Source of the DNA: Sva-07 sp963829585
Lineage (GTDB): Bacteria; Actinomycetota; Acidimicrobiia; Acidimicrobiales; Ilumatobacteraceae
Reading direction: 5' to 3'
DNA: 64,000 nucleotides
NCBI GenBank assembly: GCA_963829585.1
Contig: CAWHJD010000014.1
Location: forward strand, 86,099 to 150,098
The translations under genes were made by a program, and so were the position numbers. Positions 45,580 to 58,257 of this stretch are shown in pieces. How positions within the stretch are numbered: the first letter of the stretch is position 1; every line of letters begins with the position of its first letter. Below the pieces are notes generated by a model. That model was not told where the DNA came from. It saw only the letters and a program-made list of their open reading frames with translations, and searched no databases.

Positions 45580-46409
45580 GGTGTGCCGAACAGTTCGTCG
45601 GCGCTCGGACGGGCACCGTTGCGCCAGGACTCGAAGCTCATCGGAGCCTTCCCTTCGGGTTGCACGATCGTCGGGACCAGGACGTCGCCATCGAGGCGGG
45701 CCGCGTTGATCTTGAGACGTCGGCCTCGAAACGTCGTCCAGGCGCCGCCGATCCGGATGAGCCGGTGGATCTCGACGGCCGGCCTCGACCAGTCGATCTC
45801 GAAGTCGGAGCCGGTGAACTTGGCGGCGTACGTCACCTCACCGGTCTGCGGCTCGGGCCGATCGATCCACTCCTCGAGCGGGCGAGCGAGCGTCTCGACC
45901 AGGAGCGCCGTGCCGACCTCGACGAGTTCGGCTCGCAGCTCGGCCGCTGTGGTCTCGGCACCGATCGGCACCTCGCGGCGCGCATGGACGCCGCCGGTGT
46001 CGAGGCCCTCCTCGAGGGCCATCACGCACACGCCGGTGACGTCGTCGCCGGCGAGGATCGCCCGTTCGACCGGGGCAGCGCCACGCCACCGCGGCAGCAG
46101 CGAGAAGTGGAGGTTGACCATCGGGATCACGTCGAGCACGTGCGGCTTGACGATGCGCCCGAATGCGACGACCACCCCGAGTTCGGCACCGTCGCGTGAG
46201 ACCGCTGTCAGCACGTCGTCGACCTCGTGCGACACCGTGAGCCCCAGTTCGATCGCGGCGGCCTTCACCGGGCTCGGTGACAGCTCGCTCCCCCGTCCGC
46301 GCCGTTTGTCCACGCGGGTGACCACCAGCACGATCTCATGGCCCGCCTCGACGAGCGCCCGCAACGGCGGCACCGCCATCTCAGGCGTGCCGAGGTAGAC
46401 GATCCTCAT
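45576..46409 (-). CDS. fmt: Methionyl-tRNA formyltransferase
   Basis: 277 residues, slightly short. MRIVYLGTPEMAVPPLRALV, the SLLPRWRGAAPVERAI catalytic segment (Asn-His within VNLHFSLLP) and the C-terminal OB-like domain are present. It formylates Met-tRNA for initiation. Start overlaps the def stop (ATGA) and rsmB follows with GTGA, the usual def-fmt-rsmB order. Confidence 0.96.
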   Translation of the reverse strand: MRIVYLGTPEMAVPPLRALVEAGHEIVLVVTRVDKRRGRGSELSPSPVKAAAIELGLTVSHEVDDVLTAVSRDGAELGVVVAFGRIVKPHVLDVIPMVNLHFSLLPRWRGAAPVERAILAGDDVTGVCVMALEEGLDTGGVHARREVPIGAETTAAELRAELVEVGTALLVETLARPLEEWIDRPEPQTGEVTYAAKFTGSDFEIDWSRPAVEIHRLIRIGGAWTTFRGRRLKINAARLDGDVLVPTIVQPEGKAPMSFESWRNGARPSADELFGTP

Positions 46410-46945
46410 CCCAGACCGAGGCGCCGCCGGATGGGTGTACGTGTGGCCTGCTTGGCCACTTCCTCCTCGATCCGGCGGTACTCCTTGATCGCTTCCTTGC
46501 GCTGGTCGCCTTCGAGGCGGTCGAACATCAGCACACCGTTGAGGTGGTCGATCTCGTGCTGGAACATGCGCGCCTCGAGTTCGTCGGCCTCGATCTCGAT
46601 GATCTCACCGTTCAGATCGACGCCGCGGACGAGGACCGTCTTCGGACGCAGCATCTCGACATACAGACCGGGGATCGACAGGCAGCCTTCCTCGTACGCC
46701 CACTCACCGTCGGATTCGACGACCTCGGGATTGACGATCGCCAGCGGGTTGTCGTCGATGTCCCACACCACGACCTGCTTCTGCACACCGATCTGCGGCG
46801 CAGCCAGGGCGATCCCGTTGCCGCACTGGACGAGGGTGTCGAACATCTCGTCGACGAGTCGGATGATCTTGCCGTCGACATCGTCGACATGGGACGCGAC
46901 CGTCTTCAGTACGGGGTCGCCGTAGGTGCGGATCGTGTACGACAT
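46406..46945 (-). CDS. def: Peptide deformylase
   Basis: 179-residue metalloenzyme removing the N-formyl group. All three motifs are seen: GNGIALAAPQIG, EGCLSIPGLY (metal Cys) and FQHEIDHLNGVL (HExxH). The ATG at 46945 has a TAGCCT -10 (46953-46958) 7 bases upstream; the open frame beyond is not conserved. First gene of def-fmt-rsmB-mogA. Confidence 0.96.
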   Translation of the reverse strand: MSYTIRTYGDPVLKTVASHVDDVDGKIIRLVDEMFDTLVQCGNGIALAAPQIGVQKQVVVWDIDDNPLAIVNPEVVESDGEWAYEEGCLSIPGLYVEMLRPKTVLVRGVDLNGEIIEIEADELEARMFQHEIDHLNGVLMFDRLEGDQRKEAIKEYRRIEEEVAKQATRTPIRRRLGLG

Positions 46946-46952
46946 CCATGCC

Positions 46953-46958
46953 AGGCTA
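46953..46958 (-). promoter_or_regulatory. Leaderless-type -10 element of def
   Basis: Minus-strand TAGCCT, 7 bases before the def ATG, in the narrow gap to the divergent methyltransferase gene. Confidence 0.4.
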
Positions 46959-46964
46959 CGGGCA

Positions 46965-47579
46965 GTGCCCACCGACCAGTACTTCGACGACGACCCGAGC
47001 GTGGCATCCGCTCCCGTGATCGTCGACGTGACCCTCCCCGACACCGCGTTCACGATGGAGACCGACCGCGGGGTGTTCTCCCACGGTCACCTCGACACGG
47101 CCACCTCGATGCTGTTGCGAGCACCGCTCCCGCTCGCTGACGAGGGCAACCTTCTCGATCTCGGTTGTGGCGCCGGTCCCATCGCGCTGACGATGGCGCG
47201 CCGATCCCCCGGTGCAACCGTGTGGGCGATCGACGTGAACAGCCGCGCCCGCGGACTCTGCGTCCGCAATGCCGAGCGCAACGGCATCACGAACATCGTC
47301 GTGGCGGGTCCCGACGACGTGCCTCCCGACATCCGTTTCGCCGCGATCTGGTCGAATCCGCCCATCCGCATCGGCAAGCAACAGCTGCACGAGCTCCTCC
47401 TCGCCTGGCTCACGCGACTCGCACCGCAGGGCAGTGCAGCCCTCGTGGTCCAGAAGCACCTCGGGGCCGATTCGTTGCAGAAGTGGTTGACCGGGCACGG
47501 GTTCACGTGCGACCGCATCGGCTCGAAGGCTGGGTTCCGGCTCTTCACCGTCCGTGCATCGACGGGATCCGTCGAGTGA
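46965..47579 (+). CDS. RsmC-like class I SAM methyltransferase
   Basis: 204 residues. LLDLGCGAGPIALTMARRSP is the SAM-binding motif I, and AAIWSNPPIRIGK is the NPPxxxG motif of RsmC/RlmG-type guanine-N2 rRNA methyltransferases. SHGHLDTATSMLLR precedes motif I as in RsmC. I prefer the GTG at 46965 (VPTDQYFDDDP) over the longer frame from 46926, which would overlap the divergent def start. The next gene starts within its stop (GTGA). Confidence 0.85.
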   Translation: MPTDQYFDDDPSVASAPVIVDVTLPDTAFTMETDRGVFSHGHLDTATSMLLRAPLPLADEGNLLDLGCGAGPIALTMARRSPGATVWAIDVNSRARGLCVRNAERNGITNIVVAGPDDVPPDIRFAAIWSNPPIRIGKQQLHELLLAWLTRLAPQGSAALVVQKHLGADSLQKWLTGHGFTCDRIGSKAGFRLFTVRASTGSVE

Positions 47580-48529
47580 TCGACATCGACGACATCCGCG
47601 CCGCCTCGGCGGTCATCGCCGGCGAGGCCGTCGTGACACCCGTCCTGCACTCCGACCGGCTCGACGCCCTGACCGGCGCAACCGTGTTCGGCAAGGACGA
47701 ATCGCAGCAGCGCGCCGGCGCGTTCAAGTTCCGGGGCGCGTTCAACAGGCTGTCGCTGATCCCCGCGGACCGACGATCACTGGGTGTCGTGGCAGTGTCG
47801 TCGGGGAACCATGGCGCCGCCGTCGCGTGCGCGGCCCAGATCCTCGGCATGGCGGCAACCGTGCACGTACCCGCCGACGTCGCGGCGGCCAAGCGCGCCC
47901 TGATCGAGTCGTTCGGCGCGACGATCGTCACCTTCGACCGGTCGGTGCCCGACCGCGAGGCGGGAGCGCGTCGGCAGGCAGCCGAGACCGGTGCAACGTT
48001 CGTGCACCCCTTCGAGGACCCGCTGGTGATGGCAGGGCAGGGAACTGCCGCTCTCGAGCTGCACGAACAGGTCGGCGCCCTCGACGTGTTGCTCGTCCCC
48101 ATGTCGGGCGGTGGCCTGATGGCCGGGTGCGCCTCGGCCATGCACCGACTCGACCCCACCTGCGAACTGATCGGAGTCGAGCCGTCGGCCGCCGACGACA
48201 CGCGTCGGTCCTTCGCCGCCGGCGAGATCGTGCGCATCGCTCAACCCGACACGATCGCCGACGGCCTCGCCGTCACGGCGCCGGGCGTCACGACGTTCGC
48301 CATCAACCGCCGGCTGGTGAGCGACGTCGTGACGGTCACCGACGAACAGCTCGTCGCCGCGATGCGCGTCGCCCGTGACCTGCTCGATCGCCGTCTGGAA
48401 CCCAGTGGCGTCGCCGGCCTCGCTGCGGTCCTCGACGATCCCGTCCGATTCCGGAGCCGCCGCGTCGGGATCATCCTGTCGGGAGGCAACGTCGACGACG
48501 CCCGCTTCGACGCCCTCGTCGGCGGCTGA
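47576..48529 (+). CDS. Threonine/serine dehydratase (PLP fold II)
   Basis: 317-residue catabolic-type dehydratase or racemase of PLP fold-type II. The PLP lysine lies in AGAFKFRGAFNRL, the substrate loop is VSSGNHGAAVACAAQ, the phosphate loop is MSGGGLMAG, and VGIILSGGNVD closes it. It lacks an ACT regulatory domain, so the TdcB/serine racemase-like form is likely, not biosynthetic IlvA. The GTG overlaps the RsmC-like stop. Confidence 0.88.
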   Translation: MIDIDDIRAASAVIAGEAVVTPVLHSDRLDALTGATVFGKDESQQRAGAFKFRGAFNRLSLIPADRRSLGVVAVSSGNHGAAVACAAQILGMAATVHVPADVAAAKRALIESFGATIVTFDRSVPDREAGARRQAAETGATFVHPFEDPLVMAGQGTAALELHEQVGALDVLLVPMSGGGLMAGCASAMHRLDPTCELIGVEPSAADDTRRSFAAGEIVRIAQPDTIADGLAVTAPGVTTFAINRRLVSDVVTVTDEQLVAAMRVARDLLDRRLEPSGVAGLAAVLDDPVRFRSRRVGIILSGGNVDDARFDALVGG

Positions 48530-48542
48530 CGCCGCCCCACCC

Positions 48543-50309
48543 TCAGATGCGAGGCGGGTCGACTTCCACCCGGATGCGCGACCCCGCAGGACGCTCGGTT
48601 GCATTGAGGGCGGTTCCGAGGGTCATCCAGTCGTCCGCTCGTACGAGGAAGCGGTCGGCGCCGTCGCCACCCACCTGGACGGGTGGTGCGAGCTGCGCGA
48701 CGACCTCGTCCGCACCGGTGCCGGACACGACCGCGAGTGCTCCGAACGGCGGGAGTCCGAGTTGCTCACGGCGAACCCGTTCGCCGGCGAGGACGTCGTC
48801 AGGGCGCCCGTTCGCGGCGGCCGCGATGACCTCGTGGTCGGGCGCGAAGGTCTGGAGCAGCACCTCGGGTGCCAACCGACCGGCTCGTACGATCAGCGCC
48901 AGTGCCTGCTCCCACGCCCGGAACCGAGGGGCGAGCATCTCGGAGTCGAACTCCAGGAATGCCACCACATCGACGGTGCCGACGCGATGGAGGACGGCCT
49001 CGGTCCCCACGTAGACGCCGGCGCGGGGAGGCGGAGCGGCATCGGCTCCGGTGACAGCGACCACTGGTCGCGCCGCGGCAGCCTCGAGTTCCTCGCGGAG
49101 GCGCGTGACGCCCGGCCGCAGATTGGCGAAACGGCTCGCCCCGCACGCCTGGCAGACCGGTGGGCGGACCGTTCCGCACCGTCGACACGACATGCGACCG
49201 GCATCGTCGAGGCCGACCGCGGCATCGCACTGCTCACAACGGATCAAGGTCCGACACGAACGGCACGCGAGGACACGGGCCCGGCCGGTGATGTTGCTCA
49301 CGCAGACCACCGTCAGGTCGTGGTCACGAAGTCGCTCGATCAGCGGCGAGGTGACGAGCGACCGTTTCCACGGGTCTTCGTCGGTGCGATCGACGACCAC
49401 GATCCGCGGCCACCCGGCGCGCTCACGGGCGACCGGGGGGTGCACGACGCCACCGTCGGCGGCGTACTCCACGACAGCGGTGAGCGTCGGAGCGGGCGAC
49501 ACGAGCACGTACGGAACTCCGGCGCGCCGGCACCGCTCGACCACCACGTCACGCGCGTGCCAGGTCGGCGTGCGTTCCTCCTGCAGTACCTCGTCGTGCT
49601 CGTCGACCACGACTGCTGCCGCGAGGTCGGGACACGGCGCCCAGGCAGCCGAGCGGGTGCCGATCACGACGTCGACACCGCCGGCTGCGCTCGCCCAGTC
49701 GTCGGGAACGACGGCGACGGACAGCCCGGCGCGCCGCAGACGCGTCGCGAGCAGCGCCACGGTGTCGTGTTCGGGAGCGACCACCAGTGTCGGTCCGCGT
49801 CCCACCGCTGCCAGGATCGTCGGCATCACGTCGGCACGCGGGGGAAGTCGCAGTACTCCCCCGCCGGCTCCGAACAGGTCGCGTGTGGCCGGCGAGACAG
49901 GACCGGGAGCCGCGCCCGTGCGGCGATCGAGCGGCAGCGCCACGACGGCACGACCCGGTGACGCGGTCACGAGGAACGGCCGTATCCGCCGCGAGGCCCA
50001 GCGGATCGAGGCCCACTCGGCCAGCTCGAACAACTCGGCGGACGGACCGTGCCCGGTCACCTTGGCGATGGACTTGAGGGATTCGATCGTCCGACCGTCG
50101 GAGGGCGCGTCGCCGATCGCAGCGACCCACCCGCCGATGCGGCGACCGTGGAGTTCGACCCGTACGAGCGTGCCGACGCTGACGTGCGCCGACAGCTCGG
50201 ACGGGATCAGATAGTCGAACTGCTTGTCGAGCCCGGTGACATCGGGAACGACGGTGGCGACGCACGCCGCCGCCGTGCGGGCGGCGCGGGCGTCACCGGT
50301 GTCACTCAG
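48543..50309 (-). CDS. priA: Primosomal protein N' (PriA), helicase motifs degenerate
   Basis: About 588 residues. The N-terminal DNA-binding domain is GLDKQFDYLIPSELSAHVSV. The central zinc-binding region has eight cysteines (CRSCRTLIRCEQC, SCRRCGTVRPPVCQACG). Walker A is absent (LRLPPRADVMP in its place) and Walker B reads VVVDEHDE, so ATPase activity is unlikely, as is usual for actinobacterial PriA. No ATG or GTG fits the start. CTG at 50309 overlaps the metK stop as CTGA; alternatives are GTG at 50357, or GTG at 50305 with an indel. Start uncertain. Confidence 0.88.
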   Translation of the reverse strand: MSDTGDARAARTAAACVATVVPDVTGLDKQFDYLIPSELSAHVSVGTLVRVELHGRRIGGWVAAIGDAPSDGRTIESLKSIAKVTGHGPSAELFELAEWASIRWASRRIRPFLVTASPGRAVVALPLDRRTGAAPGPVSPATRDLFGAGGGVLRLPPRADVMPTILAAVGRGPTLVVAPEHDTVALLATRLRRAGLSVAVVPDDWASAAGGVDVVIGTRSAAWAPCPDLAAAVVVDEHDEVLQEERTPTWHARDVVVERCRRAGVPYVLVSPAPTLTAVVEYAADGGVVHPPVARERAGWPRIVVVDRTDEDPWKRSLVTSPLIERLRDHDLTVVCVSNITGRARVLACRSCRTLIRCEQCDAAVGLDDAGRMSCRRCGTVRPPVCQACGASRFANLRPGVTRLREELEAAAARPVVAVTGADAAPPPRAGVYVGTEAVLHRVGTVDVVAFLEFDSEMLAPRFRAWEQALALIVRAGRLAPEVLLQTFAPDHEVIAAAANGRPDDVLAGERVRREQLGLPPFGALAVVSGTGADEVVAQLAPPVQVGGDGADRFLVRADDWMTLGTALNATERPAGSRIRVEVDPPRI

Positions 50310-51493
50310 ACGCCGACGGCCGACTTGAAGTCGTCGAGACGGTTCAGCTCTTCCCACGGGAAGCCGACGCGGCCGAAGTGGCCGTAGGCCGCCGAGCGCT
50401 TGTAGATCGGGCGCTTGAGGTCGAGGTCGCGCACGATGGCGGCCGGTCGCAGGTCGAACGTGGCACGCACGGCCTGCTCGATCGCCGCGGGGTCGACGTG
50501 CGACGTACCGAACGTCTCGACGAGGATGCTGACCGGCTGCGCCATGCCGATGGCATACGCGAGCTGCACTTCACAGCGGTCGGCAGCGCCGGAGGCGACC
50601 ACATGCTTGGCGACCCAACGCCCCGCATAGGCGCCCGAGCGGTCGACCTTGCTCGGATCCTTGCCGGAGAACGCACCGCCGCCGTGGCGACCCATGCCGC
50701 CGTACGTGTCGACGATGATCTTGCGGCCCGTGAGGCCGGCGTCGGCGTAGGGGCCACCGCGCACGAACTGCCCCGTCGGGTTCACGTAGATCTCGTACTC
50801 GTCATCGGCGAACTGCTCGGGAATGATCGGGCGGATGACCTGGTCGACGAGGTCGGGACGGATGACCGAGTCACGGTCGACGCCATCCTGGTGCTGCGTG
50901 CTGATCAGCACGGCCTTGAGCGCCACCGGCCAACCGTTGTGGTACTCGTAGGTGACCTGCGTCTTGCCGTCGGGGCGCAGGTACGGAACCTGACCCGACT
51001 TGCGGACCTCGGCGAGACGCTCGGCCAGACGGTGCGCCGTCCAGATCGGCAACGGCATCAGGTCGGCGGTCTCGTTGCAGGCGTACCCGAACATCATGCC
51101 CTGGTCGCCGGCGCCCTGCAGGTTGAGCATGTCCTCTCCGGAGTGGCCCGAGCGGACCTCTTCGCTGGCATCGACGCCCTGGGCGATGTCGGGGCTCTGC
51201 TCGTCGATCGAGACGATGACGCCGCAGGTGTTGCCGTCGAACCCGAAGAGCGCGTTGTCGTAGCCGATTCCGTTGATCGTCTCGCGGGCGATCTTCGGGA
51301 TGTCGACGTACGCCGACGTCGTGATCTCGCCGGCGATGACGCACAGGCCGGTGGTCAGCAGGGTCTCACAGGCCACCCGACCGTCCGGGTCCTCGGCGAG
51401 GATGGCGTCGAGGATGGAGTCGGAGATCTGGTCGGCCATCTTGTCGGGATGGCCTTCTGTGACGCTTTCGGAGGTGAACGTGTACGTGCTCAT
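50306..51493 (-). CDS. metK: S-adenosylmethionine synthetase
   Basis: 395-residue enzyme making SAM from methionine and ATP. TFTSESVTEGHPDKMADQIS, GAGDQGMMFGYAC and GGGAFSGKDPSKVDRSGAYA are signature segments. Its ATG overlaps the corrected coaBC stop (ATGA). It would supply the SAM used by the methyltransferases encoded here. Confidence 0.98.
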   Translation of the reverse strand: MSTYTFTSESVTEGHPDKMADQISDSILDAILAEDPDGRVACETLLTTGLCVIAGEITTSAYVDIPKIARETINGIGYDNALFGFDGNTCGVIVSIDEQSPDIAQGVDASEEVRSGHSGEDMLNLQGAGDQGMMFGYACNETADLMPLPIWTAHRLAERLAEVRKSGQVPYLRPDGKTQVTYEYHNGWPVALKAVLISTQHQDGVDRDSVIRPDLVDQVIRPIIPEQFADDEYEIYVNPTGQFVRGGPYADAGLTGRKIIVDTYGGMGRHGGGAFSGKDPSKVDRSGAYAGRWVAKHVVASGAADRCEVQLAYAIGMAQPVSILVETFGTSHVDPAAIEQAVRATFDLRPAAIVRDLDLKRPIYKRSAAYGHFGRVGFPWEELNRLDDFKSAVGV

Positions 51494-52699
51494 GCAGGAT
51501 CCTGTCGATGTCGGGAGCGAATGGAGACGATGGTGTCGATGACGGCCCGAGCGACATCTCGCTTCGATGCGAGGTCGATCTCGACAGGCTCCGCGTCGGG
51601 CCGCAACAGCGTAACCGCGTTTGTGTCGTGAGCGAACCCCACCTGAGGGTGCACTCACATCGTTGGCGACGATCAGGTCGAGATGCTTCGAACGCAGCTT
51701 CTCGGTGGCATTCGCGAGCAGATCGTCGGTCTCGGCCGCGAATCCGACGAGCACCTGTCCGGCGCGCTTGGCCGCTCCGAGCCCGGCGAGGATGTCGGGG
51801 GTGGGCTCGAGGACGATCTCGGGAATGCCGTCGCGCTTCTTCAACTTTCCGTCCGCTGCTCGCTTGGGCCGGAAATCGGCCACGGCAGCGCTCATCACGA
51901 TCACGTCGTGATCGGCGGCGGCAGCCACCATGGCCTGGCGCATCTCGTCGGCGGTCTCGACGGCCACCAGCTCGACGCCGACGGGCACCGGGAGCGACAC
52001 GGTCGACACCAACGTGACGCGAGCACCGCGACTCGCAGCTTCGGCCGCGATGGCGTACCCCTGCTTGCCCGAACTGCGATTGGCGATCACCCGGACTGCG
52101 TCGATCGGCTCCCGTGTGCCGCCTGCCGACACCACCACTGCCGTGCCGTCGAGGTCGCGCGGGCCGAGGACACGCTCGACGGCCGCGATGATCGAGGCCG
52201 GATCGGCGAGTCGGCCCGCACCCACGTCGCCGCCGGCCAACCGACCGGACTCGGGTTCGACGACGAACACGCCGCGCTCACGCAGGACAGCGACGTTCTC
52301 GACGACGCTGGGGTGTTCCCACATCTCCGTGTGCATCGCCGGGCACACCACCACCGGCGCACGGGTGGCGATCAGCGTGTTCGTCAGCAGGTCGGTCGAC
52401 AGGCCCATCCGGTAGGCCGCCAGCAGCCGCGCGGTGGCAGGAGCGACGAGGATCAGGTCGGCGCCCTGGCCGATCCGGGTGTGCGGGATGGGCGTCGTCG
52501 GGTTGTCCCACAGCTCGGTCTGGACGGGCTCGGAGGCGAGCGCGCTCAGCGTGGTCCGACCGATGAAGTGCTCGGCGCCGGCGGTCATGATCGGCACCAC
52601 GTGGGCGCCGGCGTCGACCAGGCGGCGACACACCTCGATCGCCTTGTATGCGGCGATCCCGCCGGTCACCCCCAGAACGATCCGCTTGCCTTCGAGCAT
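51490..52699 (-). CDS. coaBC: Phosphopantothenoylcysteine decarboxylase/synthetase (frameshift)
   Basis: Bifunctional Dfp enzyme of coenzyme A synthesis. The CoaC flavoprotein domain runs KRIVLGVTGGIAAYKAIEVC, LVAPATARLLAAYRMGLSTD and VVCPAMHTEMWEHPSV. The CoaB domain follows (VVVSAGGTREPIDAVRVIAN, VMSAAVADFRPKRAADGKLK). The last part is in another frame: removing one C from the CCC on the minus strand (51647-51649) gives DVSAPQVGFAHDTNAVTLL and a stop at 51490. Uncorrected, the frame runs into MetK as a 797-residue pseudo-fusion. Confidence 0.92.
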
Positions 52700-52768
52700 C
52701 GGTTTCCCTCTCGAGTGCCTGGGGTTCGAGTGACCAGTGTGCGAGTGACCGGGTGCGACTGCTGAGTG

Positions 52769-53095
52769 TCAGCTGTCGGTGGACTCGACGGGGGCGTCGG
52801 CGACTGCCTCGGCCTCGTCGTCGGCATCTTCGTCGACGACGACTTCCTCGGGCGCGGGTGTCCAGATGATCTTGTGTTCGGAGATCTCTTCGAAGGCGAT
52901 CGACAGCGGCTTGCGGGCCACCGACGACACCTGCGGCGGAATCATGTGGCCGAGGCCGTCGCCGAGCTGGTTGAAGTACGAATTGATGTTGCGGGCTCGC
53001 CGCGCCGCGAGCGTGACCAGGGTGAACTTCGAGTCGACCGTCTCGAGGAGACTCTCGATCGGAGGATTGATCATCGTGTCGTGGTCGAGCGCCAT
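52769..53095 (-). CDS. rpoZ: RNA polymerase omega subunit
   Basis: 108 residues. NPPIESLLETVDSKFTLVTL, AARRARNINSY and KPLSIAFEEISEHKI match actinobacterial omega. The tail is a long acidic stretch (EEVVVDEDADDEAEAVADAP). Assists beta' folding and ppGpp response. A TAGGAT -10 at 53105-53110 lies 9 bases before the ATG, suggesting an internal promoter between gmk and rpoZ. Confidence 0.93.
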   Translation of the reverse strand: MALDHDTMINPPIESLLETVDSKFTLVTLAARRARNINSYFNQLGDGLGHMIPPQVSSVARKPLSIAFEEISEHKIIWTPAPEEVVVDEDADDEAEAVADAPVESTDS

Positions 53096-53118
53096 AGGGC
53101 GTCGATCCTACCGCCTGG

Positions 53119-53655
53119 TCAGGCGCGTCGCGCGGCTTCGATGATCTGCAGCATCTCGTCGATCGTCGCGTCGAGGTCGTCGTTGACGACGATGTGGTCG
53201 GCCAGCTCGCGCCCGATCGGCTCTTCGATCTCGGCCTTCTTCAACCTCGCGAGCACCTTGTCGCCGGGGTCTCCACGCCCCCGCAGGCGGCGTTCCTGCT
53301 CCTCCCGCGAGGGCGGGATCACGAACAGGAGCAACGCGTCCGGGAACAGCCGCTTCACCTGCTGTGCGCCGTCCACCTCGATCTCCAGGACGACATCCTG
53401 ATCGCTGTCGGGCGAGGGCGTCGGGCTGCCGTAGTAGTTGCCGAGGAACTCGGTCCACTCGAGGAATCCGCCCTCGGCGATGCGTTGCTCGAAGGTTGCC
53501 GGGTCGGTGAACACATAGGCGTCGTCGGCCTCGGTCGGACGCCGCTCGCGGGTGGTCCACGACCGACTCAGCCACAGCCGACCGTCGCGACGCACGAGCT
53601 CCTCGACGATGGTTCCCTTGCCGACCCCACCAGGGCCGGAGACGACGATGATCAC
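53119..53655 (-). CDS. gmk: Guanylate kinase
   Basis: 178 residues. Phosphate loop SGPGGVGKGTIVEELVRRDG, then SRSWTTRERRPTEADDAYVF (GMP-binding) and GNYYGSP. It converts GMP to GDP. The GTG start sits directly before the phosphate loop, shorter at the N-terminus than some relatives. 48 bases after mihF. Confidence 0.95.
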   Translation of the reverse strand: MIIVVSGPGGVGKGTIVEELVRRDGRLWLSRSWTTRERRPTEADDAYVFTDPATFEQRIAEGGFLEWTEFLGNYYGSPTPSPDSDQDVVLEIEVDGAQQVKRLFPDALLLFVIPPSREEQERRLRGRGDPGDKVLARLKKAEIEEPIGRELADHIVVNDDLDATIDEMLQIIEAARRA

Positions 53656-53703
53656 CGGCGCGTCAACTGTTCCGCTTCGACTCGCCCGCTTCGACCGTTC
53701 CGC

Positions 53704-54015
53704 TCAATTCGCGAGCAGTTCGAGCAGCTTCGCCTTCTGCTGGGTGCCCAGCCCCTGCACTCGACGGTTGTCGGCGATCTCGACGTCTTCCATGATCTTG
53801 CGGGCCTTGACCTTGCCGACGCCGGGCAGCGACTCGAGCAGGGAGACCACCTTGAGTTTGCCGACGTTGACGTCGTCGGAGGCCAACGCGTCGGCCAGCG
53901 TCATCGAGCCCATCTTCAGGCGGGCCTTGATCTCGGCTCGGGCGGTGCGGGCCTCCGCGGCCTTCGCGAGTGCTGCGGATCGTTGTTCAGGGGTCAACTG
54001 TGGGGGTGTTGCCAT
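53704..54015 (-). CDS. mihF: Integration host factor, actinobacterial type
   Basis: 103 residues. PPQLTPEQRSAALAKAAEAR and LLESLPGVGKVKARKIMEDV (helix-two-turn-helix) followed by RRVQGLGTQQKAKLLELL match mIHF, an essential nucleoid protein of mycobacteria and relatives. The ATG at 54015 is 5 bases after the pyrD stop; the upstream open frame is pyrD shadow. The pyr-mihF-gmk-rpoZ linkage is typical for the phylum. Confidence 0.95.
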   Translation of the reverse strand: MATPPQLTPEQRSAALAKAAEARTARAEIKARLKMGSMTLADALASDDVNVGKLKVVSLLESLPGVGKVKARKIMEDVEIADNRRVQGLGTQQKAKLLELLAN

Positions 54016-54020
54016 GACGG

Positions 54021-54929
54021 TCAAGCTATCGCGGTGATCTCGGCGAGGGTGGTCAATCCCCTGCTCACGGCCCATGCGACCAGTTCCTCCTGCACACGCT
54101 GGGTCGCACGCGGATCGGCGAACGACGCTGTACCGACCTGGACCGCCGAGGCGCCGGCCAACATCAGCTCGACCGCATCCCATCCGGACGCCACGCCACC
54201 GACTCCGACGATCGGCACCTCGGGCAGCGCCCGGTGGACATCGTGCACGGCGCGTACAGCCACCGGATGGATGGCGCGTCCCGAAAGGCCCCCGCCACCC
54301 GCACCCAGGGTCGGCGACAGCGTCTCGGGGTCGTAGGCGAGCCCCAACAGGGTGTTGATGCAGGTGACGGCCTCGGCGCCGGCCCCCACCACCGCGTCGG
54401 CGACCTGGATGATCCGATCGGTGTTGGCACTGAGCTTTGCCCAGCGTGGCCGACCGCATCCCGCAGTCGCAGCGATCACTTCGGCCGACAGTGCGGCGTC
54501 GTGCGCGAAGATCGATCCTCGCCCCTCGAGGTTCGGGCACGAGAGGTTCACCTCGACGGCCACCACGCCCGCCGGTGCGTCGGCGAGCATCTCGGCGGCC
54601 CGCGCATAGTCGTCGACGGATCGACCCCAGATGCTGGCGACCACCGTGGCACCGGTCGCCAGCAGGTCGCCCAGGACGTGATCGAGCCAATACCGCACGC
54701 CGGGGCCCTGGAGGCCGACGGCGTTCATCATGCCCTGGGCGGTCGGGTGCAGGCGGGGGGCCGGGTTGCCGGCCCACTCGAAGGGAGCGAGCGACTTGGT
54801 GACGACCGCCCCCAGCGACGCGAAGTCGAGGAGGTCCCGGAACTCCGTGCCGTAGCCGACCGTGCCCGACGCCGTCATCACCGGTGCCGACAGCTCCACC
54901 GAGCCGACCCTCACCCGGGTGTCGATCAC
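54021..54929 (-). CDS. pyrD: Dihydroorotate dehydrogenase, class 1B-like catalytic subunit
   Basis: 302 residues. LSAPVMTASGTVGYGTEFRD, NPAPRLHPTAQGMMNAVGLQ and VAVEVNLSCPNLEGRG with the catalytic cysteine fit class 1 enzymes, closest to the 1B (PyrDB) catalytic subunit. Class 1B normally pairs with PyrK (FAD, iron-sulfur) and uses NAD; no pyrK is found in this locus. The GTG at 54929 begins right at the conserved region, 7 bases after carB. Confidence 0.9.
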   Translation of the reverse strand: MIDTRVRVGSVELSAPVMTASGTVGYGTEFRDLLDFASLGAVVTKSLAPFEWAGNPAPRLHPTAQGMMNAVGLQGPGVRYWLDHVLGDLLATGATVVASIWGRSVDDYARAAEMLADAPAGVVAVEVNLSCPNLEGRGSIFAHDAALSAEVIAATAGCGRPRWAKLSANTDRIIQVADAVVGAGAEAVTCINTLLGLAYDPETLSPTLGAGGGGLSGRAIHPVAVRAVHDVHRALPEVPIVGVGGVASGWDAVELMLAGASAVQVGTASFADPRATQRVQEELVAWAVSRGLTTLAEITAIA

Positions 54930-54936
54930 GTCGCGA

Positions 54937-58256
<3,320 letters not shown>

Positions 58257-58257
<1 letters not shown>

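Noticed and set aside
50306..52699. A 797-residue CoaBC-MetK fusion
   Set aside because: The linker is out-of-frame CoaB sequence. One base removed from a CCC run recovers the conserved VGFAHDTNAV end and a stop overlapping the metK ATG.
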